Below, piece by piece: positions 15,645 to 21,521 of a stretch of DNA of 21,521 nucleotides; within the stretch, counting starts at the first letter, position 1; each line of letters begins with the position of its first letter. The notes under the pieces were generated by a model. It had not been told where the DNA came from, made no database searches, and was given only the letters and a program-made list of their open reading frames with translations. The stretch lies in contig JADLKP010000013.1 in assembly GCA_016838945.1 (NCBI GenBank), forward strand, positions 1 to 21,521, read 5' to 3'. Made by a program: the position numbers and the translations under genes. The DNA is from Methanobrevibacter sp. Lineage in GTDB: Archaea > Methanobacteriota > Methanobacteria > Methanobacteriales > Methanobacteriaceae.

Positions 15645-16528
15645 GATTCTTTTATTTTAAAGTAGTCATTTATTAATTCGTCAATTCCTTCAAATACGGT
15701 TGGTAGTTTAAACAAGGCTTTTGCATGGTCAATGTTTAAAGTTGTGTTAACTGGGCGAACAATATTTGATCTTATTTCGCTGCTGTTTCCTTCATTAACT
15801 CCTGTCCCCTGGAGGTTGAATTTTTCATACAGGTACTTTAAAAAGTCGTATTTAGAAATGTAATTTGAGGTTCCGATATGTATTGTGCCAGTAAAATTGG
15901 AGTAGAGCAAAATTTCAATTTTTTCTGCTAAATGTTTTGTATAAATTGCATTAAAAAAAACATCGGAAAATCCGGTAATCTGTTCATTATTTTCAAAAGA
16001 TTTAATTGCCCATTCTGCAATTGAACCTTTTAATGGAATATTAAATCCAAAAATATTTGTTCTAATTATTACATGGTTTGGATTATTTGCTTTTACAGCA
16101 TATTCACCTAAAAATTTAGTTTTGGAATAATTATTTAACGGATCCGGAATATCATCCTCCATGTAATCCCCTTTTTTGCCGTTAAATACAGAATCTGTCG
16201 ATATGTAAATAGTACGGGCTCCAGCTTCTGCAAGATATCTGCTAACCTCAATGTGTAGTTTTGAAGCAAGTTCAGGGCTTGATTCACAGGTATTCAAATT
16301 TACTATTGCAGCAGTATGTATAATAGCATCTGGCTTTACGTTATTAATTGCAGTTTGCAACTTAGTAAAATCAGTTAAGTCAAGAATACATTCCTTAAAA
16401 CAGGGATTTGAAATTTCTGCAGAAAACTGATCAAATCCAAAAACTTCGTATTTATTTTTGATTAACAGGTGTTCTACTATTTTTGAACCAAGCATTCCAC
16501 TGGAGCCGGTTATGATTACTTTTTTCAT
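15641..16528 (-). CDS. RmlD-like SDR sugar reductase
   Basis: Extended SDR of 295 residues, closest by eye to dTDP-4-dehydrorhamnose reductases, which reduce a 4-keto sugar with NAD(P)H. Cofactor loop TGSSGMLG at 7-14; IIHTAAIVNLNTCE at 69-82 matches the RmlD N.D.CE region; ISTDSVFNGKKG at 109-120 and catalytic Tyr134-Lys138 in YSKTK. The region after residue 150 matches the RmlD substrate-binding lobe. There are no RmlA/B/C genes nearby, so it should serve the ulosonic-acid module, most simply by reducing a keto intermediate before the PEP condensation or on the nonulosonate. It follows the class III aminotransferase by 3 bp and overlaps the synthase by 4 bp. Reaction order is inference. Confidence 0.82.
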   Translation of the reverse strand: MKKVIITGSSGMLGSKIVEHLLIKNKYEVFGFDQFSAEISNPCFKECILDLTDFTKLQTAINNVKPDAIIHTAAIVNLNTCESSPELASKLHIEVSRYLAEAGARTIYISTDSVFNGKKGDYMEDDIPDPLNNYSKTKFLGEYAVKANNPNHVIIRTNIFGFNIPLKGSIAEWAIKSFENNEQITGFSDVFFNAIYTKHLAEKIEILLYSNFTGTIHIGTSNYISKYDFLKYLYEKFNLQGTGVNEGNSSEIRSNIVRPVNTTLNIDHAKALFKLPTVFEGIDELINDYFKIKES

Positions 16529-16531
16529 ACT

Positions 16532-17839
16532 TTAATTTAGTCTTTTAAAACCACCATGGCAAACAGGTCCAACAAGGCTTTTATTGATATCTTTTTCACC
16601 ATTCTCAAACTTAACTATCTCAGCAAAAATTTCTTCTAAATTCGAAAAATAATCATCTAGTATTTTCGACGTATGTTCTGTACACACATAAATAGTATTA
16701 CTTGCAAGAAAATTCTTTTTTAACATTTCTTGTGTAATATATGTTTTATAAACTAAGTTGTTTGAGCTAATAAAACTGAATCCAGCTAATGCTGGGATAC
16801 CCCATAAAGTAATTGGCAATTTATATCTGTCCGCTAATTGTTGCCATTTCTTTTTAATTTCAATTCCAGTCTGGGTAATATATTCCCACGACTTTGTTTC
16901 TTCCATTACTTTTAAAGTAGCGAGTGCCGCTGAAGGTCCTATTCTTTCTGTCCAAAATGTACTGCTGATAAATGTTTTTTGAGCGGCTTCCATAATTTCT
17001 TTTTTTCCAATAACTGCAGTAATTGCATATCCATTACCTAAAGCTTTACCAAAAACAGCCATATCGGGTTCAACACCATAGATCTTGTATATTCCTCCGA
17101 AACTTTGCCTAAACCCACTGGTACATTCATCAAATATCAAAACGATATTTCTTTGAGTGGCCAAATCACGAACTTTTTGCAGGAAGTTATCTTCAGGTTC
17201 CACGTTGCGTATTACTTCCATTTTAATAACACCAATATCATGTTTGTTCACCAGATTCAACAATTCAGAAAAGTTATTGTAATTAAATGGGAACACAGAA
17301 CCTTTTAAGGGTTGTGGAACTCCTGCCGGTTCTAAACCCGGAAGCAAATGACCAGAAAGATTTTGCTCATCTCCAAGGTTTGCTGATAAATACCAATCAT
17401 GCCATCCATGATATCCACAAACTGCAACCTTGTCTTTACCTGAAGCTGCGCGAGCAATTCGAATAGCGATTGAATTAGCTTCTCCCCCTGTTCTGGCAAG
17501 ACGTACCATATCTGCCCAAGGATGTATTTCAATTAATTTTTCAGCTAGCATTACTTCCTCCGGGCAATTAAACGTAGCCATGTTGCCATTTTTAACAGTT
17601 CTAATAACTGCTTCATCCACTTTTTCATTTCCATAACCAAGAGTATTTGTACCAATGCCCATAATTGAGACGTCAATATATTCGTTACCGTCTAAATCCC
17701 ATACTTTGCATCCTTTTGATTTGCTAAAATAGGCAGGCCACAAGTTTGGTAAAAACATTTCCGGCCTTTTTGAAAGCAACATTGTTCCTCCCGGGATTAT
17801 TGTTTTAGCTTTTTTATAAAGTGCTTGTCCTTTATTCAT
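16532..17839 (-). CDS. Class III (glutamate-1-semialdehyde aminomutase-like) aminotransferase
   Basis: PLP enzyme of 435 residues, close in build to HemL. Motifs: KTIIPGGTMLLSKRP (12-26), WDLDGNEYIDV (47-57), ARTGGEAN (115-122) for phosphate binding, CGYHGWHDWY (141-150) like the HemL GCYHG segment, LIFDECTSGFR (234-244) with Asp237, and VFGKALGNGY (262-271) with the Schiff-base Lys265. All catalytic residues are kept. It is unlikely to be the haem-pathway enzyme: it lies inside a sugar operon and carries an unusual C-terminal extension ending SLVGPVCHGGFKRLN. It likely transaminates an aldehyde or keto sugar in the nonulosonate-like route, in place of the DegT-type PseC. The ATG overlaps the cytidylyltransferase stop (ATGA). 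Confidence 0.88.
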   Translation of the reverse strand: MNKGQALYKKAKTIIPGGTMLLSKRPEMFLPNLWPAYFSKSKGCKVWDLDGNEYIDVSIMGIGTNTLGYGNEKVDEAVIRTVKNGNMATFNCPEEVMLAEKLIEIHPWADMVRLARTGGEANSIAIRIARAASGKDKVAVCGYHGWHDWYLSANLGDEQNLSGHLLPGLEPAGVPQPLKGSVFPFNYNNFSELLNLVNKHDIGVIKMEVIRNVEPEDNFLQKVRDLATQRNIVLIFDECTSGFRQSFGGIYKIYGVEPDMAVFGKALGNGYAITAVIGKKEIMEAAQKTFISSTFWTERIGPSAALATLKVMEETKSWEYITQTGIEIKKKWQQLADRYKLPITLWGIPALAGFSFISSNNLVYKTYITQEMLKKNFLASNTIYVCTEHTSKILDDYFSNLEEIFAEIVKFENGEKDINKSLVGPVCHGGFKRLN

Positions 17840-18606
17840 AAATCTAAACTTTTATCATTCATTATTGATTTTTCGTAACCTTCGTTTCTTTTATGCATTT
17901 GGTTGATTTTTTTAATATCAGGATTTTCAACTATTGTTTTTGTATAAGTTACCCAAGATTCATTTGTCCCAACAAGTTGAATAATTTGTTTCAAAAGCTC
18001 ATAATCATCAATTGTGTCAACTGTCAATCTTAAAGCCGAATAATCTATGTCATTCATTATACAATCAGATTTAAACAAATTGCCTCCTAAAAATGTCGAA
18101 TTTTTCCAAATATAAGGAGTAACATGCTCTAATTCTGATAATAATTTTGCCTCCGAGAAAGCCTTTTTTAGCGCAGAATACTTAAAAACTTCAACATCAA
18201 ATCCATCAGGAAATGTGGGTTTCAAAGTATTTGAAACATAATCATAATCATTTTTAACTGCGTGATTTATGACTTTGTCTATTAATTCTGCATCAATTAA
18301 CGGGCAATCAGATGTTAACCTAACTATCCACTGAGGATTTTCATTTAACGAAGCTTTATAAAATCTATCTAAAACATTATTTATAGAACCTTGGTAATAA
18401 TCTACTTTTTGTTTTTTTGCTATTTGAATAATTTTTTTTGCATCAGGCTCAATAGTCGTCGCGACAATAATTTTTGTAATTAATTTTGATTTTTTAATTC
18501 GTTTAATATGAATCTCAAGTAAGCTTTCCCCGCTAATCGTTTTCAATATTTTTTCTGGAAATCTTGTTGAGCTAATTCGCGCTTGTGTAATTGCTAATAT
18601 TTTCAT
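17836..18606 (-). CDS. SpsF/NeuA-like cytidylyltransferase
   Basis: Nucleotidyltransferase expected to activate the ulosonic acid as its CMP derivative. The 256 residues start with the CMP-NeuAc synthetase/SpsF P-loop-like motif ITQARISSTRFPEKIL (6-21; Arg10, Arg15 and Lys19 would hold CTP). IVATTIEPD follows near 47-55, VRLTSDCPLIDAELID near 94-109 carries a metal-binding Asp, and PDGFDVEVF a second acidic cluster. The tail ending SIMNDKSLDL is polar. The SpsF branch is annotated in spore-coat and flagellar-glycan loci next to NeuB-like genes, as here. It starts immediately after the aldo/keto reductase stop (TAA directly followed by ATG) and overlaps the class III aminotransferase. Nucleotide preference is inferred from family. 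Confidence 0.85.
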   Translation of the reverse strand: MKILAITQARISSTRFPEKILKTISGESLLEIHIKRIKKSKLITKIIVATTIEPDAKKIIQIAKKQKVDYYQGSINNVLDRFYKASLNENPQWIVRLTSDCPLIDAELIDKVINHAVKNDYDYVSNTLKPTFPDGFDVEVFKYSALKKAFSEAKLLSELEHVTPYIWKNSTFLGGNLFKSDCIMNDIDYSALRLTVDTIDDYELLKQIIQLVGTNESWVTYTKTIVENPDIKKINQMHKRNEGYEKSIMNDKSLDL

Positions 18607-19488
18607 TTATTTCCAATTATAAGGCAAAATAATTTCTTCATCATTAATTTCATATTGCCTGAAACTTTCAAACACTTCTATTTGTGAAACTGTTGTGGAA
18701 CTGACTGCCTTTATATTTTTTTTTAATTCGTTGTTGTTGGTTAAACCTAGTATTATATGGTCTATTTCACTATGAGCAAGTATGAATTTTAAACAAACTT
18801 CTTCAACAGTAAGTTCCTTTTCTATTGTTTTATCCCTGAAGTCCTTAAAAAATGGAATGAATTTTGAAAAATGGGAACTTAGTTTGTCAGGGTCTAAATA
18901 AACCAAACCCTGAAGAAATACACTACGCACGTGAATTTCAATACCTCTCTTTTTTAGTTCTCCAAAATATGGTTGAAATCTTTGGTCAAAAATATTAAAC
19001 GGAATCTGAATAATATCAAAATTTAAATTTCTCAAAAATAGTTCTTCAAGTTCTTCAGTCAAGTAAATAGAAAAACCAATTTTTTCGACTATTCCCGTAT
19101 TTTTCAAATTTTGAATTTCTTCAAATGAATCTGGATTCTTTATGTAATCATCAAAATTGTGAAAAAGAACTCCATATAAGTTATCCTTTTTAAGTTTTGA
19201 AAGGGATTCCTTCACAAATTGATTAACTTCATAGGACTTAATTCCAGGTTTAATTTTTGTTGCTATTTTAAAATTATCGGAATTAGCAAGCCCAATTTGT
19301 TCTTCACTTTTCCCATAAGCTTGAGCTGTATCTAACATACCAATACCATATGTTTTCGCAGTCGCAAGTATCTGATTTATTTCTTTAATTCTTACAATAC
19401 CTCTGGAATTGCTTATTCCGTAATCTAGCCCAAATTGAGCAGTCCCAATAGATAGTTTACTAATCATATATCCATTTTTTGAATGCAT
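18607..19488 (-). CDS. Aldo/keto reductase
   Basis: NAD(P)H-dependent oxidoreductase of the AKR superfamily, 293 residues, (beta/alpha)8 barrel. The catalytic tetrad is readable: Asp53 and Tyr58 in MLDTAQAYGKSE, Lys78 in IATKIK and His110 in VLFHN. The opening LSIGTAQFGLDYGISN (12-27) is typical of AKRs in glycan loci. QIPFNIFDQR and RGIEIHVRSVFLQGL match the later barrel strands. ATG 19488 gives MHSKNGY before the conserved core; ATG 19467 (MISKLSIGTAQFG) is an equally good start and has GGA a few bases upstream. It begins 12 bp after the dehydratase stop. AKRs are not part of the standard Pse or Leg pathways, so its presence suggests an extra reduction or oxidation of the sugar. Confidence 0.87.
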   Translation of the reverse strand: MHSKNGYMISKLSIGTAQFGLDYGISNSRGIVRIKEINQILATAKTYGIGMLDTAQAYGKSEEQIGLANSDNFKIATKIKPGIKSYEVNQFVKESLSKLKKDNLYGVLFHNFDDYIKNPDSFEEIQNLKNTGIVEKIGFSIYLTEELEELFLRNLNFDIIQIPFNIFDQRFQPYFGELKKRGIEIHVRSVFLQGLVYLDPDKLSSHFSKFIPFFKDFRDKTIEKELTVEEVCLKFILAHSEIDHIILGLTNNNELKKNIKAVSSTTVSQIEVFESFRQYEINDEEIILPYNWK

Positions 19489-19500
19489 GAGTTCAAAAAA

Positions 19501-20517
19501 TTAAATGGGTTTGAAATTTGGATCTACAAATTCGGTGATTTTTTCACGTAAAGTTTCAACTGTTTCCCACTCATTATTAGTTCCTGAATTATATTTAAAA
19601 CCAATGGGTACTGCTTGAGCATTGTGATGATTTAAATAATCCTCATTTGTATGCATAAATGATACTGAAGGTAAAATTGCGTAGTATTTACCTAAGTCAA
19701 TGGTATTTAAAGCATCTGTTTCAGTGATCATTTCTTCGTGTAATTTTTCGCCTGGACGTATTCCTACAATCTCAATTTTGCAGGTTGGAGCTATGGCTGT
19801 AGCAACATCCATAATTTTGTAAGAGGGAATTTTGGGTACAAATATTTCACCACCCAAATGATGTCCAATCGCATACATTACCAAATCAACACCTGCTTGT
19901 AAGGAAATATTGAAACGAGTCATATCAGGGTGGGTGATAGGCAGTACTCCATCTTTTCGTTTGTCCATGAAAAAAGGGATAACAGAACCTCGTGAACCCA
20001 TTACATTTCCATAGCGAACGGCAGAAAATCGAAGATTTCTATTTCCTTTAATATTATTGGCAGCCGTAAAAAGTTTATCAGACACTAATTTAGTTGCTCC
20101 ATATAGATTAATTGGGGCACAGGCTTTATCAGTAGACAATGCGACTACATCTTGAACTTTTGTAGTAAGTGCTGCGTCAATAACATTCTGTGCCCCATGA
20201 ACATTTGTTTTAATGCATTCATCAGGATTATACTCTGCAGTGTCAACTTGTTTAATTGCTGCTGCGTGTATGATTACATCTATTCCTTCACATGCGCGCT
20301 TAAGACGTGGCGCATCACGAACATCGCCAATAAAAAAGCGTAACTGAGGGAAATTCTTTTCTTGATATTTTTGTTTGAGTTCGAATTGTTTGAGTTCGTC
20401 ACGTGAATAAATTACAATTCGTTTTACTTTGGGATAACGTTCTAAAATGGTTTCTACAAACTTTTTACCGAATGAACCGGTACCTCCGGTAATTAGAACT
20501 GATTTTTCGTTAAGCAT
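19501..20517 (-). CDS. pseB: PseB-like UDP-GlcNAc 4,6-dehydratase (inverting)
   Basis: Extended SDR that turns UDP-GlcNAc into a UDP-4-keto-6-deoxy sugar with C5 inversion, first step of pseudaminic-type pathways. The 338 residues match the soluble FlaA1/PseB form (about 333), not the membrane-bound PglF form. Motifs: LITGGTGSFGKKF (8-20), YSRDELKQFE (37-46), HAAAIKQVDTAEYNP (84-98), STDKACAPINLYGATK (128-143; Thr129, Asp130, Lys131, Tyr139, Lys143), RYGNVMGSRGSVIPFF and GIRPGEKLHEEMIT. It is the first gene of the long operon, preceded by a candidate promoter. A stretch I counted is about 43% GC, clearly above the next genes, so it may have a different history. PseB enzymes are reported to release some uninverted 4-keto product, a possible link to the PglE-like enzyme (inference). 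Confidence 0.9.
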   Translation of the reverse strand: MLNEKSVLITGGTGSFGKKFVETILERYPKVKRIVIYSRDELKQFELKQKYQEKNFPQLRFFIGDVRDAPRLKRACEGIDVIIHAAAIKQVDTAEYNPDECIKTNVHGAQNVIDAALTTKVQDVVALSTDKACAPINLYGATKLVSDKLFTAANNIKGNRNLRFSAVRYGNVMGSRGSVIPFFMDKRKDGVLPITHPDMTRFNISLQAGVDLVMYAIGHHLGGEIFVPKIPSYKIMDVATAIAPTCKIEIVGIRPGEKLHEEMITETDALNTIDLGKYYAILPSVSFMHTNEDYLNHHNAQAVPIGFKYNSGTNNEWETVETLREKITEFVDPNFKPI

Positions 20518-20573
20518 TCTATTTGTTTTAATATAAATTAATATGTCTATATAAGAGTTTTACAGTCAGTCGA

Positions 20574-20581
20574 CAAAGATA
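20574..20581 (-). promoter_or_regulatory. Candidate promoter -7 element of the polysaccharide operon
   Basis: On the minus strand this reads TATCTTTG, a full match to the Bacteroidota -7 consensus TAnnTTTG, 56 bp upstream of the dehydratase ATG. It implies an AT-rich leader of about 50 nt. The upstream -33 region is T-rich with only AATG at about the right spacing, so the -33 box is poor. No UpxY-like antiterminator gene or invertible-promoter inverted repeats are visible. Confidence 0.5.
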
Positions 20582-20610
20582 GAGAAAATAAAAATATAAC
20601 ATTTAATATC

Positions 20611-20636
20611 ATTGCTGTCCCATTATAATTAAAAAT
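20611..20636 (+). mobile_element. Probable left end of the IS4-type element
   Basis: The sequence from ATTGCTGTCCC onward looks like an insertion-sequence terminus, and the 95 bp that follow lead directly to the transposase start. The right end is outside the window, so the inverted repeat and target duplication cannot be tested. The exact boundary is a guess from sequence feel and position. Confidence 0.35.
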
Positions 20637-20731
20637 AGCTCTTTGAAATATTTGAAATTTAGTTAGTTGAAGACGATTTTCAATTAAACGGATTTGAATT
20701 CTCATCTTTGCGATCCTAATCAGGATTGCAA

Positions 20732-21521
20732 ATGCATAAAGACAAATTCGTATTCGCTCAGCTGGTCGCTTTCTTAGATAGGAATAAATTCAATTACATC
20801 GTTCGAAAGTATGATATGATGGCGACAAATATATGAAGCATCACACTTGTTGGAATCAGCTCTTGCATTGATGTTTAGGCAATTGTCTAATCGGGAAAGT
20901 CTGAGAGATTTGATTATCGCTCTTGAGGCTCATAATTCCAAATGCTATCATTTAGGAATGGGCAGAAGCGTTTCAAGATCATCCCTGGCTAGAGCCAATC
21001 AAGACAGGGACTATCTCATCTTTGAAGAATATTCCTATCACCTTGTAAACGAGGCAAGGAAGAAGCGTGTTATAGACATCTTCAAACTCGATGGAAGCGT
21101 ATTTGCTTTTGATTCAACAACCATTGATTTATGCCTCTCTGTATTCTGGTGGGCGAAGTTTCGCAAGAAGAAAGGTGGTATCAAAGTACATACATTGTAT
21201 GATGTGGAAACACAGATACCTACATTCTTTCACATCACCGATGCCACAGTACACGATTCAAAAGCGATGAAGGAAATTCCTTATGAGCCCGGATTTTATT
21301 ACATATTTGACCGTGCCTACAACAACTTCAAGATGTTGTACAGGATTCACCGGATTGGAGCTTACTTCGTTGTTCGTGCAAAGAAGAACCTGCAATATAA
21401 GACCATCAAATGGCTGAAGCGAAGATTACCAAAGAACGTACTCTCGGATATGTCTATCCAATTGACGGGCTTTTATCCGAAGCAATACTATCCTGAGCCG
21501 CTTCGTTTGGTCAGATATTGG
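20732..21521 (+). pseudogene. Frameshifted IS4-family (DUF4372-type) transposase, 3' end outside window
   Basis: DDE transposase gene broken in its N-terminal region. From ATG 20732 the frame reads MHKDKFVFAQLVAFLDRNK and so on to RKYD, then stops at 20834-20836. The cause is a 5-bp tandem duplication, ATGAT at 20811-20815 repeated at 20816-20820. Without it the frame continues as GDKYMKHHTCWNQLL. A second lesion, one missing base after 20865, shifts the frame again; from 20868 it is open for 218 codons to the edge (LMFRQLSNRESLRDL ... AFDSTTIDLCLSVFWWAKFR ... KVHTLYDV ... YYIFDRAYNNFKML). DUF4372 N-domain and catalytic Asp motifs (FDSTT, FDRAY) identify the family. An Arg stands where a Gly is usual (MFRQL for MFGQL). 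With two shifts it cannot make active protein. Confidence 0.85.

Noticed and set aside
16532..17839. Haem-pathway glutamate-1-semialdehyde aminomutase (hemL)
   Set aside because: The catalytic motifs match, but gene context and the atypical C-terminus place it in sugar synthesis.
15641..20517. UDP-L-FucNAc (FnlA/FnlB/FnlC) pathway, suggested by the dehydratase, the RmlD-like SDR and a WbuB-like GT4
   Set aside because: The dehydratase motifs are those of PseB, no FnlC-type 2-epimerase is present, and the SDR is coupled to a NeuB-like synthase.
20518..20620. Invertible capsule promoter
   Set aside because: No flanking inverted-repeat pair was found by eye and no adjacent recombinase gene is in the window.

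Overview
The window looks like one surface-polysaccharide (capsule or exopolysaccharide) locus of a Bacteroidota genome, most likely order Bacteroidales. This rests on the Wza lipoprotein / GumC-type pair, Bacteroidota-type promoter -7 elements (TAnnTTTG), a DUF4372-type IS4 transposase, and dense stop/start overlaps. I cannot name the genus. All intact genes are on the minus strand, so transcription runs from about 20.57 kb down to position 1. The only plus-strand gene is a broken transposase at the right edge.

Layout in transcription order. (1) 20517-14050: a seven-gene module resembling nonulosonic (sialic-like) acid synthesis. It has a PseB-like UDP-GlcNAc 4,6-dehydratase, an aldo/keto reductase, a SpsF/NeuA-like cytidylyltransferase, a HemL-like class III aminotransferase, an RmlD-like reductase, a NeuB-like PEP-condensing synthase and a GNAT acetyltransferase. 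No PseC-type aminotransferase sits in the module and no PseG/NeuC-type UDP-sugar hydrolase is visible anywhere in the window, so the product is probably not plain pseudaminic acid. (2) 14013-11453: a Wzy-like polymerase and a Wzx-like flippase. (3) 11448-5733: a divergent GT-B transferase, a YdjC-type deacetylase, a GT4 transferase, a CapA-like protein and a CapK/PaaK-like adenylating enzyme; the last four are translationally chained. (4) 5736-5537: a relic, consisting of the first 19 codons of a GT4 gene starting in CapK's stop codon, followed by a GC-richer spacer and a hairpin. (5) 5512-3655: an intact WbuB-like GT4 and a PglC-type initiating phosphoglycosyl transferase. (6) 3651-1895: PglD-type acetyltransferase and PglE-type aminotransferase. 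(7) 1813-1: Wza-like lipoprotein and a GumC/Wzc-like co-polymerase running off the window.

Base composition divides the locus. Genes below about 4.26 kb are roughly 55% GC, the genes above 4.30 kb are mostly 25-35%, and the PseB-like gene is about 40%. I infer a conserved chromosomal export/priming end joined to an acquired, strain-variable cassette.

Inferred working model: PglE, PglD and PglC make and load an N,N'-diacetylbacillosamine-like sugar on undecaprenyl phosphate. GT4 enzymes and the GT-B transferase extend the repeat unit, with the CMP-activated acidic sugar as one donor. The deacetylase / CapK / CapA group modifies it. Wzx flips it, Wzy polymerises it, and GumC/Wza control length and export. 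The retaining dehydratase (PglF type) needed for bacillosamine is not in the window.
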